From the NCBI GenBank assembly GCA_021781575.1, contig JAJXWP010000005.1:62001-126000 (forward strand): a stretch of DNA of 64,000 bases, written 5' to 3'. Of this stretch, positions 15,320 through 23,740 are shown in pieces; position 1 is the stretch's first letter; every line of letters begins with the position of its first letter. A program made the translations under genes and the position numbers. This DNA is from Pseudomonadota bacterium (GTDB lineage Bacteria; Pseudomonadota; Alphaproteobacteria; Rhodospirillales; Magnetospirillaceae). Below the pieces are notes generated by a model. It was not told the DNA's origin and searched no databases. It worked only from the letters and a program-made list of their open reading frames with translations.

Positions 15320-15520
15320 TTATCCCTTCCGCCTCGGCCGCTTTTTCATCCCAGCCGCCTCGGCCTCCTTTCGCTGGACGAACAGCTTGCCGGCCTGCGC
15401 CGCCGCAGCCCTGCTGATGTAGGTACCGCAATTGAACCGCTGGCCTTCGAAGGTCACGACCAGGGCGAATTTCTGCGGGCCGATTTCATCAACCTGTATG
15501 GAGGACGCCACAGAGGTCAT
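15320..15520 (-). CDS. Small hypothetical protein with basic tail
   Basis: 66 residues from MTSVASSIQVDEIGPQKFAL, chosen because AAAGGTGG lies 3-10 bases upstream. The central VVTFEGQRFNCGTYISRAAA, then AAQAGKLFVQRKEAEAAG looks like a small beta-rich unit followed by a helix, and the tail is MKKRPRRKG. No family recognised. It is similar in size and strand to its Cys-rich neighbour, but the two are not obviously coupled. Confidence 0.5.
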   Translation of the reverse strand: MTSVASSIQVDEIGPQKFALVVTFEGQRFNCGTYISRAAAAQAGKLFVQRKEAEAAGMKKRPRRKG

Positions 15521-16024
15521 TGTCCACCTTTCACCTGCATGCCGCAGGGGAAGCATCCTCGCCGGTCCGGCGGCGGGGCGCCTGACTGACAATGAGCGCA
15601 GAGGAACAATTCCTTACCACGTTGTTGGCAAGCCGGCCAATGCGTTGCCAAAGTAAGGCGCTGTGCCGAGCGCGGCTCTGAAGTCGCATCGAAAAGTCCC
15701 GGATGCCACGCGAGCGGCACGGAACTCGCCGAGTTCGGCCGCGCTTTTGAATCAGATCAATGAGGTGAACGGGTCTCGTGCTCTGTGGTCATCTGCCACG
15801 AGGCCGGCCTATGATCAAATGGCCCAGTGCCCCCATCTTTGGGGTAGACCCACCGAAGTGGCGTGCCGAAATGGACGATGACGAGCACTACGTTTTCGCG
15901 ATTACGCTATGAGGGGATTCGAAAGGCCATCCTATGGGAGCCATTGGCTCGCCGGTGCCTCCTCCGCCCGTATGATGGTCGCGGGCCTTGACCGGCATAC
16001 GGAATACCCGTAGCATCGAGCCCC
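15521..16024. other. Gene-free stretch
   Basis: About 500 bp without a credible gene. Short open frames on both strands have atypical composition and no ribosome sites. The GC content is lower than in the surroundings. It separates minus-strand small genes from the plus-strand toxin-antitoxin pair and presumably holds promoters for both. No strong palindrome or repeat was noticed. Confidence 0.5.
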
Positions 16025-16303
16025 ATGGACTACGAATGGGACGATGCCAAAGCTGCCGTCAATCTGGCCAAGCACGGGATCGATTTCCTTGATGCCATCG
16101 GCGCGCTGACCGATCCGCATCGGATCGAGGACATCGATGACCGCTTCGCCTACGGTAAGGAGCGCACCCGTACCATCGACATGACCCAAGGTAACGTCCT
16201 GTTCGTCGTCACGACCATGCGCGACGAACATCTGTGCCGCATCATTTCGGCCCGGAGGGCCACACGACATGAGCAAGACCGGTACTACGCGGGTACACAT
16301 TGA
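16025..16303 (+). CDS. brnT: BrnT-family type II toxin
   Basis: 92 residues, MDYEWDDAKAAVNLAKHGID then FLDAIGALTDPHRIEDIDDR. W-D-x-x-K-x-x-x-N-x-x-K-H-G-I-x-F, the central F-A-Y-G-K-E-R and the C-terminal RIISARRATRHEQDRY are the BrnT hallmarks (RelE-like fold RNase that cuts mRNA in the characterised Brucella protein). The residues usually involved in activity are present. The downstream antitoxin start lies 35 bp inside this gene, so translation is coupled. Confidence 0.88.
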   Translation: MDYEWDDAKAAVNLAKHGIDFLDAIGALTDPHRIEDIDDRFAYGKERTRTIDMTQGNVLFVVTTMRDEHLCRIISARRATRHEQDRYYAGTH

Positions 16304-16631
16304 GCCGGGACGGCCGGCGCCCGAAGGCCACACCGACTGGGAGCGGGTGCGCGCCATGACCGATGAGGAGGTGACCGCCGCAGCGCTGTCCGATCCCGAC
16401 GCCCAACCGATGACGGCGGAGCAACTGGCCGGCATGCGCCGGTTGCCCGATATCAAGTCGCTGCGGACCCGCCTCGGCATGACGCAGGAACAGTTTGCCC
16501 GCACCTATCGCTTGCCGCTCGGCACCGTGCGGGACTGGGAACAGGGACGGACCCGGCCCGATGCCCCGGCCCTGGCGTTGTTGGCGGTGATCGACCGTGA
16601 GCCGGAGGCGGCACGCCGCGCGCTCAACTGA
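16269..16631 (+). CDS. HTH-domain antitoxin paired with BrnT
   Basis: 120 residues. The N-terminal third resembles BrnA (DWERVRAMTDEEVTAAALSD PDAQPM), the toxin-binding part. The C-terminal half carries an Xre-type HTH (IKSLRTRLGMTQEQFARTYR, LPLGTVRDWEQGRTRPDAPA) rather than the ribbon-helix-helix of classical BrnA. It therefore probably both neutralises BrnT and represses the operon through the HTH. It overlaps the toxin gene by 35 bp. Confidence 0.82.
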   Translation: MSKTGTTRVHIEPGRPAPEGHTDWERVRAMTDEEVTAAALSDPDAQPMTAEQLAGMRRLPDIKSLRTRLGMTQEQFARTYRLPLGTVRDWEQGRTRPDAPALALLAVIDREPEAARRALN

Positions 16632-16703
16632 GGTTACAGGCGTTGGCAAGCGAGAGGCCACAAAAGGCGGCTTGCTCGCACACTTGGCTACAAAAGCGCA
16701 GAT

Positions 16704-16779
16704 TGGCGTCCCCTAGGGGATTCGAACCCCTGTTACCGCCGTGAGAGGGCGATGTCCTAGGCCTCTAGACGAAGGGGAC
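16704..16779 (-). tRNA. tRNA-Glu (anticodon CTC)
   Basis: The minus strand reads GTCCCCTTCGTCTAGAGGCC and so on, ending GGGGACGCCA. The 7-bp acceptor stem GTCCCCT/AGGGGAC, the D-arm with TAGAGGCCTA, the anticodon stem CCGCC-type with loop around CTC, and the T-arm with GGTTCGAAT are all present. CCA is encoded. Anticodon CTC decodes GAG. 76 nt including CCA. Confidence 0.95.
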
Positions 16780-16823
16780 ATGAGAGGCGCGAGGCGCCTA
16801 TGTAGCGAAGGACGGGTTGAGGA

Positions 16824-17336
16824 TCAAGCGTTTTTTACCGCCCCCTGTTCGGTTGCGGCAGCAAACGGCAGCGGTTCAAAACCGGCCGGGCCGGCGGGGC
16901 GGGGAATGACGCGCCAAGCTGTGACATCGGGAGCGCCGCCTTGCACCGGACCGATGATCACCCAAATCAGCGTCGGATCATTGGCCTGGGCGAGATCGCT
17001 GGCGGAAGGCAGCGCCGCCGCTTCGGGATGAGAATGGTAGTGGCCCAGCAGGATCTCGATCTCGCCTTCCGCCGCCTCGCGCTCCCGCAGTTGCCTCAGA
17101 AGAGCGATATGCGTGACGGGGTCCACTTCGAAATGCCGCCGTGGTTGTGGATGCCGGTTTGCGGCGGGAACGACCCGCGTTACCTGCCAGCGCGCCCCCG
17201 TGCCGGCACCATCCGCCGGCAAATACCGGCCAACCAACAGGCCGCAGCATTCCTCGGGATAGGCCGCCCGGGCGGCGGCGGCCATCGCCGTCCGAAGGGA
17301 CCCGCCGATGATCAGCGCGGCAGCCGACGCCCCCAT
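16824..17336 (-). CDS. M67-family JAMM metallopeptidase
   Basis: 170 residues. The JAMM/MPN+ site is intact: glutamates 28-29 in YPEECCGLLVG, then GHYHSHPEAAALPSASDLAQ (98-117) with H101, H103, S111 and D114 in the H-x-H-x7-S-x2-D arrangement. Bacterial members cleave C-terminal ubiquitin-like tails from small sulfur-carrier proteins such as ThiS, CysO or MoaD-like proteins. The start is not well supported by a ribosome site. The next gene upstream (17342) is 5 bp away on the same strand, so they are probably cotranscribed. Confidence 0.85.
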   Translation of the reverse strand: MGASAAALIIGGSLRTAMAAAARAAYPEECCGLLVGRYLPADGAGTGARWQVTRVVPAANRHPQPRRHFEVDPVTHIALLRQLREREAAEGEIEILLGHYHSHPEAAALPSASDLAQANDPTLIWVIIGPVQGGAPDVTAWRVIPRPAGPAGFEPLPFAAATEQGAVKNA

Positions 17337-17341
17337 CCCGG

Positions 17342-17701
17342 TCAGCGATGTGTGGTCAGCAAGATGACCGTACCGGCGATTTGCCCGTTGCGCGGGTCGA
17401 TGACCAGCAGGCGATCGCCGTCGGCGCCGGTGAATCGCAGAACGATCCGGTCGCCCGCCGTCGCCATCTGCTCGAAGCGGCTGCCGGCCGGCACGGGCAA
17501 TTCGGTCGAAAAATAGGATTCCGTTGCCCCGGCGCCACCGCCGGCGGCAGCCCGGGGGGTCGGAACGGATACCGTCTGGGTCGCCGGCGGCGCCGACGGC
17601 GACAGGCGATGGGTGTTGCGATAGAGGCCGTACCCCAGCAGGCCCAGCCCGAAGACGATCAGCAGCCCCATGCCGATCACTAATACCTTGAGTGCCTTCA
17701 T
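17342..17701 (-). CDS. DUF6476-like single-pass membrane protein
   Basis: 119 residues from MKALKVLVIGMGLLIVFGLG at 17701. One transmembrane helix (about 5-29) is followed by a proline/alanine linker and a C-terminal domain (ELPVPAGSRFEQMATAGDRI, VLRFTGADGDRLLVIDPRNG) that ends in a short hydrophobic strand. This matches the small DUF6476-type protein found in alphaproteobacteria next to rluD. Function unknown. Divergent from rluD across a 49-bp gap; upstream in-frame codons overlap rluD antisense and were discarded. Confidence 0.68.
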   Translation of the reverse strand: MKALKVLVIGMGLLIVFGLGLLGYGLYRNTHRLSPSAPPATQTVSVPTPRAAAGGGAGATESYFSTELPVPAGSRFEQMATAGDRIVLRFTGADGDRLLVIDPRNGQIAGTVILLTTHR

Positions 17702-17750
17702 CCTTTGGGCCAGCCTACGCGATTTGGACAACAGGACAGCCACCGACGCC

Positions 17751-18746
17751 ATGAGCGACGCCCGCGCAGCCACGGAAAACGAGACCTTACATACGCTTTC
17801 GGTGCAGCCCCCACAAGCCGGCATGCGGCTGGACAAGTGGCTGGCCGAAACCTTGCCCGAACTTTCCCGCTCCCGGCTCAAGAGCCTGATCGAAACCGGC
17901 AATGTCACGACGGAGCGGGGTCCGGCCACCGAACCGAGCCGCAAGGTCCAGGGCGGAGAATGCTACGCCGTCGTGATTCCTCCGCCGGTGGCGGCAGAAC
18001 CCGCTCCCCAGCCGATCGCGTTGACGGTGGTATACGAGGACGATGACCTTATCGTCATCGACAAGCCCGCCGGCATGGTGATCCACCCAGCCGCAGGTAA
18101 TACGGACTGTACGTTGGTTAATGCCCTGCTACACCATTGCACCGGGTCACTAAGCGGAATAGGCGGCGTCAGGCGCCCCGGAATCGTGCACCGTCTAGAT
18201 AAGGACACCAGCGGCCTGATCGTGGCGGCGAAAACCGACGCCGCGCACCGCGGGTTGGCCGAGCAGTTTGCCCACCACAGCATCACCCGCGCCTATCGGG
18301 CCGTGTGCTGGGGGGTGCCGATGCCCCGCCATGGCGAGGTCTTCGGCAACATCGGCCGAAGCCCGAGCGACCGCAAGAAGATGGCCGTGGTGAAAACGGG
18401 AGGAAAGGAAGCATTGACCCGATACCGGGTGCTGCGTGCGTTTGGAACGGTGGCAGCTCTGCTCGAATGTCGCTTGGCGACGGGCAGAACCCACCAGATC
18501 CGGGTGCATCTCGCCTCGATCGGTCATCCATTGATCGGCGACCCGGTGTATGGCCGCAGCCGGGGAGCCAGCCAGACCAAAGGCCTGAGCGCCGAACTAC
18601 GATCCGCCCTGCTTGGCTTTCCACGCCAGGCATTACATGCATTTCTGTTGGGGTTTACCCACCCCATCACCCATCAGATTCTCACCTTCGAAAGCCATAC
18701 ACCGCATGATTTCAACCACTTAACACATTCGTTAGAGGGCCTTTAA
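17751..18746 (+). CDS. rluD: 23S rRNA pseudouridine synthase RluD
   Basis: 331 residues from the ATG at 17751. An S4-like RNA-binding domain (about 20-80: RLDKWLAETLPELSRSRLKS) precedes the catalytic domain. The catalytic aspartate lies in GIVHRLDKDTSGLIVAAKTD, with the other RluA-family motifs ITRAYRAVCWG, LATGRTHQIRVHLASIGHPL and GFPRQALHAFLLGF. RluD modifies U1911, 1915 and 1917 of 23S rRNA helix 69. The frame is open upstream, but that part overlaps the divergent gene. It is followed by rpoH, as in many alphaproteobacteria. Confidence 0.94.
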   Translation: MSDARAATENETLHTLSVQPPQAGMRLDKWLAETLPELSRSRLKSLIETGNVTTERGPATEPSRKVQGGECYAVVIPPPVAAEPAPQPIALTVVYEDDDLIVIDKPAGMVIHPAAGNTDCTLVNALLHHCTGSLSGIGGVRRPGIVHRLDKDTSGLIVAAKTDAAHRGLAEQFAHHSITRAYRAVCWGVPMPRHGEVFGNIGRSPSDRKKMAVVKTGGKEALTRYRVLRAFGTVAALLECRLATGRTHQIRVHLASIGHPLIGDPVYGRSRGASQTKGLSAELRSALLGFPRQALHAFLLGFTHPITHQILTFESHTPHDFNHLTHSLEGL

Positions 18747-18887
18747 AAACATCTATACTCGACAACCAGACTGCGATATTGTTGCTTTGAAGGAGAGAGG
18801 GTTGGGCTGCCAGCCACCCGTCCTCAAATCGGCGCCGAAGGCTCCCCTTGGCGGGCGCACCGGGCGACCAGAGGAAGGAGAAGAGCA

Positions 18888-19772
18888 ATGTCGGTCATGT
18901 CGACTGGGTTGAACATCGCCCCCGAAGGAAACCTGTCGCGGTATCTGCAGGAAATTCGGAAGTTTCCCATGCTTGGCCCGCAGGAAGAGTACATGCTCGC
19001 CAAGCGGTACCGCGAGTCCGACGAATTGGACGCCGCCCACCGGCTGGTGACCAGCCACTTGCGCCTGGTTGCCAAGATCGCCATGGGCTACCGCGGCTAT
19101 GGCCTGCCGCTGGGCGAACTGATCAGCGAGGGCAATGTCGGCATGATGCAGGCCGTGCGCCGCTTCGACCCCGACCGCGGGTTCCGTTTGGCGACCTACG
19201 CCATGTGGTGGATCCGGGCGGCGATTCAGGAATACATCCTGCATTCCTGGTCGCTGGTGAAAATGGGCACCACCGCCGCGCAGAAAAAGCTGTTTTTCAA
19301 CCTTCGCAAGCTGAAAGGGCAGATGCAGGCCATCGAGGATGGCGACCTGTCACCCGAGAACGTCCGCAAGATCGCCGAGGAATTGGAGGTCTCGGAGGCT
19401 GATGTGGTCAGCATGAATGGCCGCCTGGCCAGCCCCGACCATTCACTGAATGCGCCGGTGCGCATCGACGGCGAAGGCGAATGGCAAGACTGGCTGGTCG
19501 ACGAGCGCGACGACCAGGAGACCGAACTGGCCGAGCGCGAAGAATTGGGCAATCGCCGGCATATGCTGGCTCATGCCCTGACCGGCCTCAATGAACGCGA
19601 ACGCCACATCCTGACTCAGCGCCGGCTTCTCGAGAACCCGGTGACGCTTGAGGATTTGAGCCAGCAATACGGTATCTCGCGGGAGCGCGTCCGGCAGATC
19701 GAGGTGCGCGCCTTCGAGAAACTCCAGAAGTCGATGAAGAACGCCCTCATCGAACAGCATACCCTGGCCTGA
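18888..19772 (+). CDS. rpoH: RNA polymerase sigma-32 (heat-shock sigma factor)
   Basis: 294 residues. Region 2 has LVTSHLRLVAKIAMGYRGYG and RRFDPDRGFRLATYAMWWIR; the RpoH box AQKKLFFNLRKL follows (about 131), then region 3 and a region-4 HTH (VTLEDLSQQYGISRERVRQI). The RpoH box distinguishes it from RpoD. It directs polymerase to chaperone and protease promoters. GGAAGGAGAAG lies before the ATG. The 141-bp gap upstream contains an imperfect GC-rich hairpin (about 18798-18822) that might affect translation or termination. It is followed by a convergent terminator. Confidence 0.96.
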   Translation: MSVMSTGLNIAPEGNLSRYLQEIRKFPMLGPQEEYMLAKRYRESDELDAAHRLVTSHLRLVAKIAMGYRGYGLPLGELISEGNVGMMQAVRRFDPDRGFRLATYAMWWIRAAIQEYILHSWSLVKMGTTAAQKKLFFNLRKLKGQMQAIEDGDLSPENVRKIAEELEVSEADVVSMNGRLASPDHSLNAPVRIDGEGEWQDWLVDERDDQETELAEREELGNRRHMLAHALTGLNERERHILTQRRLLENPVTLEDLSQQYGISRERVRQIEVRAFEKLQKSMKNALIEQHTLA

Positions 19773-19805
19773 TCGCCGCCACCCGACTGAACGATGGCGA
19801 GCCTA

Positions 19806-19832
19806 TGGCGGATGGTGGCGCACCATCCGCCA
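19806..19832. terminator. Convergent terminator after rpoH
   Basis: TGGCGGATGGTG (19806-19817) pairs perfectly with CACCATCCGCCA (19821-19832) around GCG. It lies 33 bp after the rpoH stop and 9 bp before the stop of the convergent membrane-protein gene. There is no T-run on either side. Confidence 0.65.
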
Positions 19833-19840
19833 GACCGCTA

Positions 19841-20356
19841 TCACGATCCGTCTTCCCGGGCCGGATCCTCGATACGGACGACCACCTCCTCCCCCCACTG
19901 CTCCACCAGCTTTCGCTGCTGAGCGGCGAGAACGATGGCACGCCGCTGCGAGGTGGCGGACAGGACCGTGGTGACCACCGGCGGCATCGCCAGATACAAC
20001 AGCCAGCCCAGCGCCGCCGCCCCGAACGACGTCAGCAGCATGGTCAGGCCGGTAATCTCCTGGATGGCGTAGGAGAGTTCGTGATGGCCGAACCACAGGG
20101 TGAAGAGCCACGGAGCAAGGCCGGAGAAATTCAGCCCGCCAACGCAGATCCAGGCATACCGGTTATCCCCGCGCTCCAGCAACGCGGCCACCAGGGTCGG
20201 CAGCAAACCGCAGAACATGACGAGCAGCGTCGGCAACGAGAACGGAATGAAGGCGATCATCGTCAACAGGATGAGCAGCCGGTTCGCCGTACGCTGCTTC
20301 ACCGGTTGCATCTGTGCCACTGGAGCGGAGCGTCCTTTCGTCGGTGTCTTGGCCAT
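19841..20356 (-). CDS. Polytopic membrane protein coupled to the pseudokinase gene
   Basis: 171 residues, MAKTPTKGRSAPVAQMQPVK at the start, then three to four hydrophobic segments (around LLILLTMIAFIPFSLPTLLV, YAWICVGGLNFSGLAPWLFT, ITGLTMLLTSFGAAALGWLL) and a cytoplasmic C-terminal helix (QRRAIVLAAQQRKLVEQWGE). No enzyme motif. Its ATG shares one base with the TGA of the upstream gene (TGATG), so translation is coupled. It is probably a partner or membrane anchor for the pseudokinase. Family not recognised. Confidence 0.7.
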   Translation of the reverse strand: MAKTPTKGRSAPVAQMQPVKQRTANRLLILLTMIAFIPFSLPTLLVMFCGLLPTLVAALLERGDNRYAWICVGGLNFSGLAPWLFTLWFGHHELSYAIQEITGLTMLLTSFGAAALGWLLYLAMPPVVTTVLSATSQRRAIVLAAQQRKLVEQWGEEVVVRIEDPAREDGS

Positions 20357-22368
20357 CACAACACCTTCGCGATGAGAAGCAGCGTCACTGTGATGAAGGC
20401 GATGGTCACCGAAACGAGCGCGGCGACCTGCTGAGCCGTGCGAACGGCCTCACCCTTCTGCACACGGCCGGCCTCGATATCCAGGATCTCGCGCTGCGCC
20501 GCCACCCATTCGGCCCGCGCCTCCTCGAACCCCTGCTGATCGAGGTGCCGGTCCTCCGGATTGTCGAGCAGCCGGGACAACTCGACCAGGCTCCCCTCCC
20601 GGGCGATGCGCACAGCTTCTTTCTCCAGTTCCCGCCGCTTCTCACGGCCGTGAAAGCCGTTGATGACCGGTGCCATGAGCGCGGCGGTCCATGCCGCCAA
20701 TCCGTAAAGTCCGCCCTGACCGACCCGCCATTGGATTGTCGCCAGCAGATTGAGCATCCCCAGCACCGAGCGCGCCGGGTCGGGCAGCGCCAGATCCGAC
20801 ATTTGGCGCTCGATATCGAAATTGGTACGGGCCGCAACGAACGCCGCGACATGACGATCGACAGGCCAACCCTTGCCTTCGGCCTTCTTGGCCGATGCAT
20901 TCAACGCCGGCAGCAGGTCCCGCAACTCAAGGACGTAGCTGTCGACGGTCAGCGGGCTGATGCAGGGCATCGCTTCGTTGAGTTCATACAGCACCCGCTC
21001 GACGCCGTTGCCAATGGTGCCGCGGTCGAGGAAGACCTTTTGTGCTCGAATATGGGCCTCGAGCACCGAATTGTCGGGATTGTAGGCGTCGCGTGTCTCA
21101 AACCAGGCGCGGGTGGTTTCGCGCATCAATGCTTCGGCTATGATGCGCAGGTCGCGACCTTCGACCATCGCCAGGGCCAACAGCGAGCCGAACCCGTCGG
21201 GCATGACGGCCAATCCCTTGTAGCGGATCGGCGCGCGGCCATCCAGGATCATGCAGACCTTGCTGACCAGGATGTCCGCCGCTCCACGCTTGTCCGCGTC
21301 GGCCCCGGCGGCTTGCACGGCGGTCGCGACCGCATTGGCCTTTTCCTTGTTGTCCAGCGACCGGCGCAGCCAAAGTTCGACGCGTCCATCGAGGACGAAG
21401 GGCGCCGCCGCCTCCCAGTGGCGTGCCATGGCGATGGCCAGTTCGCGGCTGGTGAAATACTCGGTATTGTTGAAGGCGAAGCCGCGCGCCGCCCGCTTTT
21501 CGATCTTCGCCACCAGGGGCGACAGGCGACGCCCGTGCAGCCACAGTTCCAACGCTTCGTTGTCCCACCGCTCGTGGGCGTCGTCGCAAAGCGTGCCGCG
21601 CAGGATCTCGATCATCGGCAGCGGCATGCGGGCGTCGCCGATCAACACGCCGTAACTGCCTTGAACGATCTTCTGGCGGATGACCGCCTCGTCATCGAGG
21701 GACGGGACCGGGCTCATGCCCTGCAGCAGGATGGCCAGCGAGGCGCCGAACGCATAGACATCGTCGGCCGATGTCCCGGCGCCACGCCCCGACGCATGGG
21801 TCATGGCCGATTCGATCGGCTCGATCAGCGCCGGCTGCTCGTAAGCCGGCGGAACCGTGGCGCAATCACCGAGGACAATGCGGTCCTTGGCGGCGCTCGC
21901 CCAGAACATGTTGGTCGGGCGGATGGCGCGATGAGTCAGGCTGGCCGCCTTGAGCGCTTTCAGCGCCGCCACCACCGGGTTGACGATCTTGCGCACGGCG
22001 TCGACTTCCTCGACGCATTTGAATTCGGTGGTCAGGCTCGCCGTCACCCGCCCGCCCAGCGGGCGCGCATAGACGAGGACCATCACCTTGCGATTGGCCG
22101 GCGGCCAGTCGACCACGCCCCATTCGAGCAAGGTCATCAAACCGGCGCATTCCACCCCTTTGAGGGCCCGCAGGGCGTTGATCCGCACGGGAAAGCCGGG
22201 GCGCGCCACGAGGGCGAAGACCACCTTGGCCTGGTCGCGCCGATCTTCGGCATGAAAAGCCTGGGCGCTGGGCGTCGCCAAGTCGGGCAGTGCCGATCCG
22301 GGATAGATCAGGTACCGTTCCCGTAGGGTGACCGGACTCCCCACCCCTTTCTGCTGCTCATTGGCCAT
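20356..22368 (-). CDS. Membrane-anchored protein-kinase-like (pseudokinase) protein
   Basis: 670 residues. Residues ~20-260 follow a eukaryotic-like kinase fold, but the key motifs are degenerate: HRAIRPTNMFW (146-156) replaces HRDxKPxN, so the catalytic aspartate is alanine, and LGDCA (166-170) replaces DFG. No glycine-rich loop is evident. SADDVYAFGASLAILLQG is the usual helix F-type segment. The middle ~300 residues are helical and unrecognised. A predicted transmembrane pair sits near 535-560 (LATIQWRV...GLAAWTAALMAP) and a C-terminal helix at ~645-668 (VAALVSVTIAFITVTLLLIA). It is likely a scaffold or sensor rather than an active kinase. Confidence 0.7.
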   Translation of the reverse strand: MANEQQKGVGSPVTLRERYLIYPGSALPDLATPSAQAFHAEDRRDQAKVVFALVARPGFPVRINALRALKGVECAGLMTLLEWGVVDWPPANRKVMVLVYARPLGGRVTASLTTEFKCVEEVDAVRKIVNPVVAALKALKAASLTHRAIRPTNMFWASAAKDRIVLGDCATVPPAYEQPALIEPIESAMTHASGRGAGTSADDVYAFGASLAILLQGMSPVPSLDDEAVIRQKIVQGSYGVLIGDARMPLPMIEILRGTLCDDAHERWDNEALELWLHGRRLSPLVAKIEKRAARGFAFNNTEYFTSRELAIAMARHWEAAAPFVLDGRVELWLRRSLDNKEKANAVATAVQAAGADADKRGAADILVSKVCMILDGRAPIRYKGLAVMPDGFGSLLALAMVEGRDLRIIAEALMRETTRAWFETRDAYNPDNSVLEAHIRAQKVFLDRGTIGNGVERVLYELNEAMPCISPLTVDSYVLELRDLLPALNASAKKAEGKGWPVDRHVAAFVAARTNFDIERQMSDLALPDPARSVLGMLNLLATIQWRVGQGGLYGLAAWTAALMAPVINGFHGREKRRELEKEAVRIAREGSLVELSRLLDNPEDRHLDQQGFEEARAEWVAAQREILDIEAGRVQKGEAVRTAQQVAALVSVTIAFITVTLLLIAKVL

Positions 22369-22436
22369 CCGCGTCGGTCCCTGCGCCCCCCACCGGGGAA
22401 TTTACGCGGTGGAGCAGCCGGACTCAAGGAGAGCTC

Positions 22437-23726
22437 TCAGTCGGCGAACGGATCGTGGACGAGGATGGTGTCTTCCCGTTCGGGGCTGGTCGACAACAAG
22501 GCCACCGGCGCTTCGATCAATTCTTCGATGCGGCGGACGTATTTGATCGCCGCCGCCGGAAGCTGAACCCAGGAGCGGGCGCCGTGCGTGCTTTCCTGCC
22601 AGCCTTCGATGGTCTCGTAGATCGGCTCGACCTGAGACTGGCGCGCCATTGACGCCGGCAGGTGATGCAGCACCTGGTCGCCGCACCGGTAACCGGTGCA
22701 GATCTTCAGCTCATCGAGGCCATCCAGCACGTCCAGCTTGGTCAGGGCGATGCCGTTGATTCCGCCGACCTTCATCGCCTGGCGCACGAGGACCGCGTCG
22801 AACCAGCCGCAGCGCCGGCGGCGGCCGGTCACCGTGCCAAACTCATGGCCACGGTCGCCGATCAGGTTGCCGATCTCATTGTTCAGTTCGGTGGGAAACG
22901 GCCCCGAGCCGACGCGGGTCGTATAGGCCTTGCAGATGCCGAGCACATACCCGACCTGTCCGGGCCCGACGCCGGAACCCGAGGCGGCCTGCCCCGACAC
23001 GGTGTTGGACGAGGTAACGAAGGGATAGGTTCCATGATCGACATCGAGCATGGCGCCTTGCGCTCCTTCGTAGAGAATGCGCCGCCCGGCCCGCCGGACC
23101 TCGTCGAGGCGCTCCCACACCACATCGGCGTAGGGCAGGATACGCGGGGCGATCTCTTTCAGTTGGGTGAGCAGGTCGCCACCTTCGACCTCGGCCATGC
23201 CCAAGCCGCGCAGCAGCGCGTTGTGATGGGCCAACAGGCGCTCGATCTTCATCTCCAGCACGCTGTCGTCGGCCAGATCGCAGACACGGATGGCACGCCG
23301 GGCCACCTTGTCTTCGTAGGCGGGGCCGATACCGCGCCCGGTGGTGCCGATCTTGGCGCTGCCGCTGGCTTCCTCCCTGGCCCGGTCGATATGTCCGTGC
23401 AGCGGCAGGATCAGCACCGCATTCTCGGCCAGTTTGAGAATGTCGGGTGTAATGTTCACCCCCAGGCTGCCGATGCGCTCGATCTCCGCCAGCAACGCCC
23501 AGGGATCGACGACAACGCCGTTGCCGATGATCGACAGCTTCCCGCGCACCACGCCCGAGGGCAGCAGCGACAGCTTGTAGGTGACGCCGTTGACCACAAG
23601 CGTATGGCCGGCATTGTGGCCGCCCTGGAAGCGCACCACCACGTCGGCGCGCTCGCTCAGCCAATCGACGACCTTGCCCTTGCCCTCGTCGCCCCACTGG
23701 GCTCCGACAACCGCGACATTCGCCAT
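22437..23726 (-). CDS. purA: Adenylosuccinate synthetase
   Basis: 429 residues, the usual length. It begins [20 protein letters not shown] with the GTP-binding GDEGKGK loop. Further signatures are [25 protein letters not shown], the IMP-binding region [20 protein letters not shown] and the [10 protein letters not shown] segment. It joins IMP and aspartate, using GTP, to adenylosuccinate in AMP synthesis. It lies 14 bp downstream of hisZ on the same strand, so nucleotide and histidine precursors are co-expressed. Confidence 0.97.
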   Translation of the reverse strand: MANVAVVGAQWGDEGKGKVVDWLSERADVVVRFQGGHNAGHTLVVNGVTYKLSLLPSGVVRGKLSIIGNGVVVDPWALLAEIERIGSLGVNITPDILKLAENAVLILPLHGHIDRAREEASGSAKIGTTGRGIGPAYEDKVARRAIRVCDLADDSVLEMKIERLLAHHNALLRGLGMAEVEGGDLLTQLKEIAPRILPYADVVWERLDEVRRAGRRILYEGAQGAMLDVDHGTYPFVTSSNTVSGQAASGSGVGPGQVGYVLGICKAYTTRVGSGPFPTELNNEIGNLIGDRGHEFGTVTGRRRRCGWFDAVLVRQAMKVGGINGIALTKLDVLDGLDELKICTGYRCGDQVLHHLPASMARQSQVEPIYETIEGWQESTHGARSWVQLPAAAIKYVRRIEELIEAPVALLSTSPEREDTILVHDPFAD

Positions 23727-23740
23727 AGCCAGCTACTCCC

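Noticed and set aside
20314-22326. A 670-codon plus-strand open frame opposite the pseudokinase gene
   Set aside because: Since the pseudokinase is itself poorly recognised, both strands were compared. The minus strand has kinase-like motifs, membrane segments and coupling to the next gene, while the plus strand is histidine/arginine/glutamine-rich shadow sequence.
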